A stretch of DNA of 64,000 nucleotides from assembly GCF_000018405.1 (NCBI RefSeq), contig NC_009943.1:2607001-2671000 (forward strand), given 5' to 3'. The stretch comes from Desulfosudis oleivorans Hxd3. Lineage in GTDB: Bacteria; Desulfobacterota; Desulfobacteria; Desulfobacterales; Desulfosudaceae. Position numbers and translations under genes: made by a program. Position 1 is the first letter of the stretch. Every line of letters starts with the position of its first letter. Below, in pieces: positions 17,804 through 26,700 of the stretch. The notes beneath the pieces are model-generated. The model ran no database searches. It was not told the DNA's origin and worked only from the letters and a program-made list of their open reading frames with translations.

Positions 17804-17972
17804 GAAACCTTTAAAAATCCTTTTAGAAAATGGGCACAAAAAAAGGCCGGGTTGACCGTAAAACGAACGGGTCGCACGACCGGCTTATATAGTGCCGCCG
17901 GTTTTATGCTGTCAGAACCGGTGGAATGTGTTAAAATTCATAAAAATACAGACTTTCCAACGGACATGACCA

Positions 17973-19049
17973 TTGCCTTCCTATTTTAAAAACAAACCGG
18001 TGACGTTCAATCAACCGTCTGCCGATATAGAGCCGCCGGCCATTTATATGCCGCGCATGCAGCTTGCCATCCGGATGACCCTTGGCTTGCTGGCGGCGTT
18101 CTATTTTTTCGTTATTCCCGTTACCCCGTTTCTGCTGCCTCCCGTCGAAGTCGGCGGCGTGATCGCCGCTTTTTTCGTTTTTCATCTTGCGTGGTGGTGG
18201 CATTACCGTACCCGGGGTGTCGGGTGGGTGGGGGTCCGCCTGGCCGCATGGGTTGATATCGGGGCCGCCTTTACCGCCACGCTGATCGACCCCTTTGATA
18301 TACCGCCCACCGGCATGCTGGTGATGATCGCGGTGATGGGCAACGGCATGCAGCACGGCCTGAAGATTTTTCTGGAACAGTTTGTCGCTGTTTTACTGCT
18401 CGGCATACCCATTCTTGCCATCCGGCAATGGCTGTTTTTTCAGGAATTTTCTTTTCCTCTTGTTTTTGTGGTCCTGTTTATCGCCATCTTTCTTTATTAC
18501 AATTACCTGTTGTTCAGCCGCATCGAACGAATGAAAAAAAAGGCCCAGGTAATGTCCCGGCAGGATCCGCTGACCGGACTCTATAACCGGACCGCCTTTA
18601 TTCAGAGCGCCGCCTATCTGCTTTCGCTCCATGAACGGGAACAGACACCCCTCGTAGTGATGTTCGCGGACCTGGACAATTTTAAGGGGGTCAACGACAC
18701 AAAGGGCCACCTTTTTGGAGACCAGGTGCTTAAACTGTTTGCCCGCCTGACCGGTGAACTGCTTCGAAGATCCGACATCGTGGCCCGTTACGGCGGGGAT
18801 GAGTTTGTGTTCATGCTGGTCAACATGTCCCCCGGTGATGCCGAACAGGTGGCCGGCCGCCTGCAGGCCCGGTTTGCCCGGTGGGCTGAGCAACAGGGGG
18901 CAAAGGTGAGCGTCAGCTTCGGTATCGCCGCTGTCCCTGATGGTCTGATAGACCTGGACCGCCTGCTGCAACATGTGGACAGGGCGCTGTATGAGGCAAA
19001 AAGCCACGAAGGCAAGCAACAGGTGGTGATTGCACCGCCCCTGGCCTGA
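17973..19049 (+). CDS. Membrane-bound diguanylate cyclase (GGDEF), second copy
   Basis: A protein of up to 358 residues. The N-terminal half has about five hydrophobic segments (MTLGLLAAFYFFVIPVTPFL, VIAAFFVFHLAWWW, FPLVFVVLFIAIFLYYNYLL). The C-terminal catalytic domain carries DPLTGLYNRTAF, ADLDNFKGVNDTKGH and RYGGDEFVFML. RRSD precedes the active loop by five residues, matching the RxxD product-inhibition site. The start is uncertain: a TTG at 17973 gives the full frame, and an in-frame ATG at 18048 would still keep all membrane helices. It shares architecture but little sequence with the GGDEF protein at 9.8 kb. Confidence 0.9.
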   Translation: MPSYFKNKPVTFNQPSADIEPPAIYMPRMQLAIRMTLGLLAAFYFFVIPVTPFLLPPVEVGGVIAAFFVFHLAWWWHYRTRGVGWVGVRLAAWVDIGAAFTATLIDPFDIPPTGMLVMIAVMGNGMQHGLKIFLEQFVAVLLLGIPILAIRQWLFFQEFSFPLVFVVLFIAIFLYYNYLLFSRIERMKKKAQVMSRQDPLTGLYNRTAFIQSAAYLLSLHEREQTPLVVMFADLDNFKGVNDTKGHLFGDQVLKLFARLTGELLRRSDIVARYGGDEFVFMLVNMSPGDAEQVAGRLQARFARWAEQQGAKVSVSFGIAAVPDGLIDLDRLLQHVDRALYEAKSHEGKQQVVIAPPLA

Positions 19050-19079
19050 GACGTTTACGACCCGGCATGGAATCTGAAA

Positions 19080-19742
19080 ATGCGAAAACAAGTTGTTGAC
19101 CTTGACCGATTTGTGCGCGAACTGAAAAAAGCCAGAAAAAAGAGCCAGGCCCCGGTGATCACCCTGATCGCCAACCGGGGCGCCACCCCCTTTGAAATTC
19201 TCGCATCCACCCTGCTCTCGCTGCGAACAAAAGACGCGGTAACCGATGCCGCGGCCCGGCGCCTGCTGGCCGTGGCAAATACACCGGAACAAATCGCCGC
19301 GCTGCCGGCCCAAAAGATAGAAAAGCTGATCTACCCGGTGGGGTTTTATCCCACAAAGGCAAAACGCCTGATTGAGATCAGCCGCATTCTGCTCGAACGC
19401 CATGACGGCCGGGTACCCGACGAAATGGAGGCCCTGCTTGCCCTGCCCGGCGTGGGCCGCAAAACGGCAAACCTCGTGCTGATCGAGGGGTTCGGCAGGG
19501 ACGGCATCTGCGTGGACACCCATGTACACCGCATCAGCAACCGCACCGGCATTGTGACGACACGGACCCCGGAAGAGACCGAGTTCGCCTTGAGAAAAAC
19601 ACTTCCCAAAAAATACTGGAAACCCTACAATGAACTCCTGGTTTCATACGGCCAGACCATCTGCGTACCGGTGTCGCCCTTTTGCAGCCGGTGCCCGGTT
19701 GAAGCCGAATGCCCGAAGCAGGATGTGACCCGATCGCGATGA
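19080..19742 (+). CDS. nth: Endonuclease III
   Basis: A 220-residue base-excision repair glycosylase/AP-lyase removing oxidised pyrimidines. The helix-hairpin-helix motif is LALPGVGRKTANLVLIEGFG, with the catalytic Lys at GVGRKTA and the catalytic Asp in VDTHVHRISNRTG. Four cysteines at the C-terminus (CVPVSPFCSRCPVEAEC) bind a 4Fe-4S cluster. It has a little-conserved 20-residue N-terminus rich in Lys. It ends 14 bp before the UDP-sugar dehydrogenase gene, so the two may be co-transcribed. Confidence 0.97.
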   Translation: MRKQVVDLDRFVRELKKARKKSQAPVITLIANRGATPFEILASTLLSLRTKDAVTDAAARRLLAVANTPEQIAALPAQKIEKLIYPVGFYPTKAKRLIEISRILLERHDGRVPDEMEALLALPGVGRKTANLVLIEGFGRDGICVDTHVHRISNRTGIVTTRTPEETEFALRKTLPKKYWKPYNELLVSYGQTICVPVSPFCSRCPVEAECPKQDVTRSR

Positions 19743-19756
19743 CCAGAGGTGAAAAA

Positions 19757-21085
19757 ATGACCCGAAGCGACCGCTGCGCTGAACTGATCGCAAAGATAGA
19801 GGCCCGGACCGCCCGAATCGCGGTGATCGGCCTGGGCTATGTGGGCCTGCCCCTGGCCCTGACTTTTGCAAAAAAAGGCTTTTCCGTTCTCGGGTTTGAT
19901 ACAGACCAGGAGAAGTGCGACCACATCGCCAACGGCAGGACATATATCCGCCATATCCCCCTGGAACCGGTAAAAGACCTGATCGGAAACAAGTCCTTTG
20001 AAGCGACCAGCGATTTTTCCCGGCTGGCCGAGGCGGACTGCATTCTCATCTGCGTGCCCACGCCCCTGACCGACAAACGGGTGCCCGACCTTTCGGCCCT
20101 GGTAAACACGGCCCAGACCATTGCCCGGTTTCTGAGAAAAGGGCAGCTGGTGGTGCTGGAAAGTACCACCTACCCGGAAACCACGGAAGAAGAACTGCTC
20201 TTTCGGTTTGCCTCAAACACCATGAAACCGGGTATCGATTTTTTTCTGGCCTTTTCCCCGGAGCGGGAAGACCCGGGCAACAAAGGGTTTTCCGTTACCA
20301 ACATTCCCAAGATCGTGGGCGGCATCACCCCGGCCTGTCTGGAGGCGGCCGACACCCTTTACAGCACCATCACCCGGACCGTGCCGGTATCGTCGGCCCG
20401 GGTGGCAGAGTTTGCCAAGATCCTTGAAAACACCTTCCGGTCGGTCAACATCGCCCTGGTCAACGAACTCAAGATCCTGGCCCACCGCATGAACATCGAC
20501 ATCTTTGAAGTCATTGAAGCCGCGGCCACCAAGCCTTTCGGGTTCATGCCCTTTTACCCCGGCCCCGGCCTGGGGGGCCACTGCATTCCCATCGACCCCT
20601 TCTACCTGACCTGGAAGGCCAAGGAGTACGGCTTTGCCACCAAATTCATTGAGCTGGCCGGAGAGATCAACACCCTGATGCCCGACTATGTGGTGACAAA
20701 AACCGCCGACGCCTTAAACCGCATGGGCCGTTGCGTCCGCAACAGCACCATCCTGGTCCTGGGCGTGGCCTACAAAAAGGATGTGGATGACGACCGGGAG
20801 TCGCCGGCCTACCCTATCATGAAAAAACTCACGGATCAGGGCGCAGCCGTCAGCTACAACGATCCCTGGATTCCCCGGCTGCGGCCCACCCGCAAATATG
20901 ATTTTACCATGGCATCGGTGCCGCTGGCGCCCGAGACCCTGGCCGCTGCCGACGCCGTGCTGATCCTGGCAAACCACAGCGACTATGATATGCAGTTCAT
21001 CATCCGGCATGCCCGGCTGGTCATCGACACCCGCAACGCAACAGCCGGCATGAAGAGCGACACCTGCACCATTGTGCCGGCATAA
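19757..21085 (+). CDS. UDP-N-acetylhexosamine 6-dehydrogenase type nucleotide-sugar dehydrogenase
   Basis: A 442-residue NAD-dependent enzyme oxidising the C6 hydroxyl of a UDP-sugar to a uronate, in the WbpA/TviB/VipA branch. The Rossmann motif is AVIGLGYVGLPLALTFAKKG. The substrate segment EYR is represented by FSPEREDPGN, and the catalytic Cys is in GPGLGGHCIPIDPFYLTWKA. The C-terminal UDP-binding domain has LGVAYKKDVDDDRESPA. The ATG at 19757 follows AGAGGTGA. The product would feed cell-surface polysaccharide, though no other glycan genes lie nearby. Sugar specificity (GlcNAc against GalNAc) is inferred only from length and motif type. Confidence 0.92.
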   Translation: MTRSDRCAELIAKIEARTARIAVIGLGYVGLPLALTFAKKGFSVLGFDTDQEKCDHIANGRTYIRHIPLEPVKDLIGNKSFEATSDFSRLAEADCILICVPTPLTDKRVPDLSALVNTAQTIARFLRKGQLVVLESTTYPETTEEELLFRFASNTMKPGIDFFLAFSPEREDPGNKGFSVTNIPKIVGGITPACLEAADTLYSTITRTVPVSSARVAEFAKILENTFRSVNIALVNELKILAHRMNIDIFEVIEAAATKPFGFMPFYPGPGLGGHCIPIDPFYLTWKAKEYGFATKFIELAGEINTLMPDYVVTKTADALNRMGRCVRNSTILVLGVAYKKDVDDDRESPAYPIMKKLTDQGAAVSYNDPWIPRLRPTRKYDFTMASVPLAPETLAAADAVLILANHSDYDMQFIIRHARLVIDTRNATAGMKSDTCTIVPA

Positions 21086-21145
21086 AGATATTATCCGCCT
21101 GGCCTGTTTTTCAGCCCCTTGCGAAACCACAAAAAGGAGACGCTC

Positions 21146-21820
21146 ATGGAGTTTAAGGACGTTGTGTATGCGCGCAAAAGCATTCGAAGATTCAAACCCG
21201 ACCCGGTGTCAAAAGAGACCCTTGAAGCGGTCCTAACCGTTGCCGGCCGGGCCGCATCGGGCATGAACATTCAGCCATGGGAGTTTTTCGTGATTGCCGG
21301 ACCGGCCCTGGAATCGATCAAGCACCAGCACATTGAGAACCTGCAAAAGGGCGTGGCCCCGGCACCGGAAGCGGCCTACTCGGTCTGGCCCAACGACAGC
21401 GTGTATCGCCGGCGGCAGGTGGAGCTGGGAAAAGAGCTCTTTCGCCTGATGAACATTCAAAGAGACGACATGGCCCAGCGCATCGACTGGATCCAGCGGG
21501 GGTTCCGGTTCTTTGACGCCCCTGCGGCCATTATTCTCACCCATGACCGGGTTCTCAACGACCCCGGTCCGCTGCTGGACATGGGCGCGGTAATGCAGAT
21601 GATCTGCCTGGCCGCGGTGGAGCACGATCTTGGCACCTGCATCGAAGGCCAGGGGGTCCAGTACCCGGATGTGCTTCGCCAATTCGCCGATATTCCGGAA
21701 TCCAAGAAAATCGTCACCGCCATTGCCATCGGTTACCCGGACCCCGACTTTCCGGCCAACCGGCTGGAAAGCACACGGGAACCGGTGGATGCCCTGACAA
21801 CATGGATCGGATTTGACTGA
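21146..21820 (+). CDS. Nitroreductase-family FMN protein
   Basis: A 224-residue flavin enzyme of the nitroreductase superfamily. The FMN-binding segments are RKSIRRFKPDPVSKE at the N-terminus, AASGMNIQPWEFFVI (the ASG/N motif), and, at the C-terminus, AIGYPDPDFPANRLESTREP. The middle has LLDMGAVMQMICLAAVEHDL typical of the dimer interface. The start at 21146 is set by AAGGAG. Substrate is unknown; members reduce nitro groups, quinones or enoates. It is followed closely by pgeF (7-bp gap). Confidence 0.9.
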   Translation: MEFKDVVYARKSIRRFKPDPVSKETLEAVLTVAGRAASGMNIQPWEFFVIAGPALESIKHQHIENLQKGVAPAPEAAYSVWPNDSVYRRRQVELGKELFRLMNIQRDDMAQRIDWIQRGFRFFDAPAAIILTHDRVLNDPGPLLDMGAVMQMICLAAVEHDLGTCIEGQGVQYPDVLRQFADIPESKKIVTAIAIGYPDPDFPANRLESTREPVDALTTWIGFD

Positions 21821-21827
21821 CAGCGCC

Positions 21828-22598
21828 ATGATCCAGACCACGCAAAACAGCCTGACCTTTTTTAAGTTTTCCCACCTGGCCCGGTATCCGGGAGTGCTTC
21901 ACGGCATCTTTGCGCGGACGGGCGGCATCAGCAGCCCGCCGTTTGACAGCCTCAACATGAGCACCAGCGTGGGAGACACCCCTGAGGCCGTGGGACAGAA
22001 CCGGAGGGCCGTGGCAGCCTGTTTCGGCAACCGGCCCCTGTTCTTTTTAAACCAGGTGCACAAAACCGGCGTGCATGTCGTGGATGCGGCAGCTCCGGCG
22101 CCAAAACAGCCGGATGGAGACGCCCTTGTGACAGCAACCCCCGGCCTGCTGCTGGGCATCAAGCTGGCCGACTGCCAGGCTGTCCTGCTGTATGACCCGG
22201 TCAAAAACGTTGCGGCCAACATCCATTCCGGGTGGCGGGGCAGCGTGGCCGACATTATCGGCATAACCATAAAAACACTGACCCAACGATTCGGCGTCAA
22301 CCCCGCCGACATTCTGGCCGGCATCGGGCCGTCGCTGGGTCCCTGCTGCGCCGAGTTTGTCAATTATAAGAATGAACTGCCCCCTCCTTTCTGGAAATAC
22401 AAAGACAAAAGCAATCGGTTTGATTTCTGGCAAATCAGCCGGCATCAGCTGATGGCAGCCGGCGTGCCTGAAGCCCACATCGAAATTGCCGGTCTCTGCA
22501 CCCGGTGCCGGACCGACCTGTTTTTTTCCTATCGCGGCGAAGGCAGAACCGGCCGGTTTGCCGCGGTAATCGGCATGCCTGACAAGACGTTAAAATGA
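21828..22598 (+). CDS. pgeF: Peptidoglycan editing factor PgeF / multicopper polyphenol oxidase-like (YfiH)
   Basis: A 256-residue YfiH/DUF152 protein. Its zinc site is formed by the His in NQVHKTGVHVV, the Cys in LADCQAVLLYD and the His in IHSGWRGSVADIIG. The conserved GIGPSLGPCCAEF and CTRCRTDLFFSYRGEGRTGR are also present. In E. coli the protein cleaves faulty peptidoglycan precursors carrying L-Ser; earlier annotations call it a laccase. ATG at 21828 is chosen; an in-frame TTG at 21813 would overlap the nitroreductase stop. Confidence 0.93.
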   Translation: MIQTTQNSLTFFKFSHLARYPGVLHGIFARTGGISSPPFDSLNMSTSVGDTPEAVGQNRRAVAACFGNRPLFFLNQVHKTGVHVVDAAAPAPKQPDGDALVTATPGLLLGIKLADCQAVLLYDPVKNVAANIHSGWRGSVADIIGITIKTLTQRFGVNPADILAGIGPSLGPCCAEFVNYKNELPPPFWKYKDKSNRFDFWQISRHQLMAAGVPEAHIEIAGLCTRCRTDLFFSYRGEGRTGRFAAVIGMPDKTLK

Positions 22599-22704
22599 TT
22601 CATCTTCCGAAACAATCCCTTGGACCCTCAACCCCTTGAACCCTTGAATCCTGTGCGCCCATTAAGCAGGAAAAGGTCCAGAAAAACAAAAAAATGAGGT
22701 TAAC

Positions 22705-23577
22705 ATGACAGAAAAAGCAATCATCACCGCAGCCCTTTCCGGCGCCGCCACCTTCAAGAACAACAACCCGTCGGTGCCCTACACCCCTGCCGAGTTTGCC
22801 GAGGAGGCGGCAAAGGCGTATAAGGCCGGTGCCGCCATGGTCCATGTCCACGCCAAAACCGATGACGGGTGGCCCACCTGGGACATCGACCGCATTCGGC
22901 AGACCCACGACGCCATCAAAGACAGAACCCCGGAACTGATCGTCAACTTGAGTTCCGCGGTGGGCATGGGGGCCACGGCCGAGCAGCGCATCGCCCAGAT
23001 TGTGGCGATCAAACCGGAAATGGCCTCCCTGAACACCAACACCATGAACTTCAGCGTGCTGGACCGGAAAACCGGCGCTATCTTCGTGGACTATGTGTTT
23101 GAAAACACCTTTACCATGCTCCAGGACTTCGGCAAGGCCATGGAGGATAACCGGGTCAAGCCGGAAATTGAAATTTACGACATGGGCGGGCTGGACAACT
23201 TTTGTGCCATTGCAAAGCAGGGCTTTTTCACCGAGCCCCTTAACTTCAATTTCGTCTGGGGCGTCACCGGGGGTCAGCAGTTCCGGCCCGACACCTTCGT
23301 GGCCCTGGCCCATGCCGTGAAGTCCCTGGGCAGAAAAATAAACTTTACCACCTGTGGCGTGGCAAAAGACGAGTTTCCCGCCATCATGCAGTCAGCCCTC
23401 ATGGGGGGCCACATGCGCGTGGGCCTGGAAGACAACACCCGCCTGGCCAACGGCGAACTGGCAAAAGGCAACTATGAACTGGTGGAACAGGCCGTCAAAA
23501 TCGCCGAGGTCCTGGGCAGAACACCGGCCACGCCGGACGAGGCCCGGACCATCATGGGGCTGCGAGGGGCGGACTGA
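22705..23577 (+). CDS. Beta-keto acid cleavage enzyme (BKACE, DUF849)
   Basis: A 290-residue TIM-barrel protein of the BKACE family, which condenses a beta-keto acid with acetyl-CoA to give acetoacetate and a new acyl-CoA. The zinc-binding HVH pair is in AAMVHVHAKTDDG, followed by NLSSAVGMGATAEQR and NFVWGVTGGQQF. C-terminal GGHMRVGLEDNTRLANGELA is diagnostic for the family. 3-keto-5-aminohexanoate cleavage is the reference reaction, but many paralogues use other keto acids, so substrate is open. It ends about 105 bp before a strong bidirectional terminator. Lone gene between pgeF and the accessory island. Confidence 0.92.
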   Translation: MTEKAIITAALSGAATFKNNNPSVPYTPAEFAEEAAKAYKAGAAMVHVHAKTDDGWPTWDIDRIRQTHDAIKDRTPELIVNLSSAVGMGATAEQRIAQIVAIKPEMASLNTNTMNFSVLDRKTGAIFVDYVFENTFTMLQDFGKAMEDNRVKPEIEIYDMGGLDNFCAIAKQGFFTEPLNFNFVWGVTGGQQFRPDTFVALAHAVKSLGRKINFTTCGVAKDEFPAIMQSALMGGHMRVGLEDNTRLANGELAKGNYELVEQAVKIAEVLGRTPATPDEARTIMGLRGAD

Positions 23578-23682
23578 CCTTACCTGCCTTATGCGACGCA
23601 AGCGCCTGCGCTGCGCCGCAGGCTTCCGAATAAACCGCTTGCCTCCCTTATGAAAACGGAAGGCAAAACAAGCGCCGTATAA

Positions 23683-23716
23683 AACAAGAGGGGCGGCCGA
23701 AGCCGCCCCTCTTGTT
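23683..23716. terminator. Bidirectional terminator hairpin
   Basis: A perfect 15-bp stem (AACAAGAGGGGCGGC 23683-23697 with its complement 23702-23716) and a CGAA loop between convergent genes. It ends the BKACE gene on the plus strand and the giant secreted protein on the minus strand. The flanks are AAAA on the left and TTAGAT on the right. Confidence 0.8.
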
Positions 23717-23752
23717 AGATCGATTCAGTAGTTAATACTCCGCCGATTCAGC

Positions 23753-26700
23753 CTACTGCTGCAAGGAATCCAGAAAACATCCACCTCCTCCGCCTCCACC
23801 GCCGCCGGCGGCAGGGACAGGAACATCCTCTTTTTCCTGCGTCACGGTAAATATCTTATCGACAACGGTAATGGTGCCGGTTCGCCGTTTTGTGCCGGTA
23901 TTTTCTTCAACTACAAACGAAAACTCACCATCACCAACACCTGAGTCCCAATCGGGATAGACGGTAATCCAATCGTCGTTAGAGACTGCTATCCATGGGC
24001 AATTGGCATCAGTATTAACCGTCGCACTGTCGTGCCTGCCATCGGCATCAAAATCCATGGCGCTGGGGCTGAGGCTGTAAGAACAGACGTCTGGTATCCA
24101 AAGTACCCGATCCACCCATCCACAATCAAAACCCTCGGAGTTAGAAGTATCTTTGTCATAATTCCAGTCAACATAACATTCCTGCTGATCTATTTTATAT
24201 ACCTGTTCTTCCCAATCCACTTCGCCGGATATGCTGGCCTGGCTTGCTCCATCAATAGTAAATTCTAAATAATCGCAATTTAACTCTGAAGATACCTTCC
24301 AGTAGAAACTAAGTGTACCCGGACCGTTTAAGGTGGCCCCCATCCATGACTGAAAGGCATTTCCAATATTCCCACTCTGCGCGGCGTCACCATCATAATA
24401 GAAAATGCCATCCTGGCCGAACCAATCGGCGTGCCCACCTGTTACCAAATCGAGAGACAAGTTGTCGACAGCTTCTCCCAATGTTACAGAAGGTGCCTCA
24501 GATACACCAATACCTGAACACGCAATGGTGTCTATACCGCTGATTTCATTTGCATTCACAGTAATTGTGCCGCCGTAACTCTGGGCGGCAGTAGGAGAGA
24601 ACGTTACCGTGACATCATGATAATCTCCAGCATCAATTGTTCCGCTCCAATTGCCGCTAAAAACGGAGCTGGAATAGCTGATCCCGGAAACAGTCAATGT
24701 TTTGGTCCCACTGTTGTTGATCCGCAACGTGCTCTGGGAGTTCTGACCGATCGTTGTGTCTCCAAAAGACAGGTCTCCGGCAAGGCTGATTATGGGGAAT
24801 AACGCTGTCGTCCATTCGGCGTAAAGGATGTCGGAAGCATTGGCCGTGTATATCCCGCCCGGGGCATAGTGTGTTCCCGTGCCGCTGCTGCTTGTGTTCC
24901 ACGCTATAAAGGTATAGCCCGTTCTGGCCAGGTTGCCGGTATTTGTCTGCAAGGTCAAGGCCACATTGTGTATCTTGGTTTGTGAATCCGGAACACTGCC
25001 GCTGGTGGCGTTGTTGGCGTTGTAATTCACCGTATATGGGCCTGGAACTGTCGAGCGGAATGTAACCTGGACTGTTAACGGTTGTAAAATGTTGCTTTGC
25101 ATATAGCTATTACCCCCATACTGCACCATCATACCGTTTACAAGCCAGCTGTCTACGGTGAATCCAATGTCAGCCTCAGCCGTAAAGGTTACATCCGTTC
25201 CTTCATCCTCCCACGAGGATGTTGAAGGACTGATGGTACCGTTTCCATCTGTCTCCGGTGTAACCTGGTACTGCGCTTGCCAGTTCCAACGGAGTGTCGA
25301 GCCTTCGTAAATTTCAAAGGAAGGATAACTTGTTCCTGATCCGGTCGGGGCGCTTCCGGTTCCAGCGTATCCAGTACACATCCAACGAGTCCCATCGGAC
25401 TGATCCGCCGGAGATGCCACACTGCCGCCCGGCATCGTCTGCCCGGATACCCATGCATAAGAACCAGGTGCCGGATTTGGGCTGCCATGATCAGAGTATA
25501 TGACAAACGCACCCGCCTCTACTGTATAAAAGTCCTGGTGCGGGTTGGGGTCATCAGCGCTCCAGGCACTCCAAACGCCTGTATTGTCCTGGTAACGTAC
25601 ATGCCAATGGTAGTGCTTGTTGTTCTCCAAGACGCCCGCCGGAATCGCATGTGTTGTTCCGGATGTACTCTCAACGTAGTTGGAGTAGACAATCGCGTCA
25701 TTGTCAGTATCGCAACGGACTCGCACTTCAAACCCAGCCTGCGTTCTGCCGGGAGTACCGCTGTTGAATGCCGACCATGCAAGCGTTGGCGTCAGTGATG
25801 TCAGGATATTATCGTCCTCTGGCGCTATCGGGGTTGGCGTGTCGGGAGCATCGCTGAAGTCAATGATGGAAACAAATGTCTCCCCAGCTTTTAGCCTGAA
25901 CGAATCTGAAAGCGTAGGCTGCCCCGCCGGGCTCACATCAATCTGATAATCTGCAAAATTCTCAAATCCCGAAAGGTCGTCTCCGTCTGCCTTCCTGCCT
26001 CCAACAAAATATATCCCGGAATCTCCATTGATGCCTTTATAGTGATAGTCAACAATATTCTTATTCCATATAACATCATCGAAGTCCAACTGCAGTAAAG
26101 CATCTGGCCCACCATCTTGCGCGACAACCCACGCAATGGCGCTTTCCAACGCTTTCTCGTGCCTGTTGTCACCAACATCGTCTTCGCCGCCTGCATTTCC
26201 CGGTTCTGCAGCGCCTCCATCTGAATAATACGGATATACATCCGGCGGATCCATGAAGAAGTGCCTTATTGGCGCCCATGATTCATGCGTTTGATCTTCA
26301 ATCACTGCCATGCCGGGGCTTATTCCGCCCGCCCCAAAGCCACCAGAATGGGCATGAGGAACGTAATAAACCGGGCACCCAAGATTCTCCAAACTTGCAC
26401 TTGAACACCGGACTATTCCATCACTTGTGTTGTAATTACCCCAAGCCGCATTGTCTGTTCCTACTATTGCCAGTGTATCGGGAAGTGTTGTCAGAGAAGC
26501 CCACCCCAAGAAAATCCGCCATTGAAGTGGGGAACCAAATTCGAGATCGTGTGCCTGATTGTTGAGTAAAAAACTTACCGCATCCGCTGCATTCCCACCA
26601 TAGTGTGGCGTCCCAAGCGTGATCAACCTGTCAAGCTTACTGTATGCTTCCAAAGCATAGCGCCGCACAATCAACCCGCCATAACTGTGAGCTATCGCAT

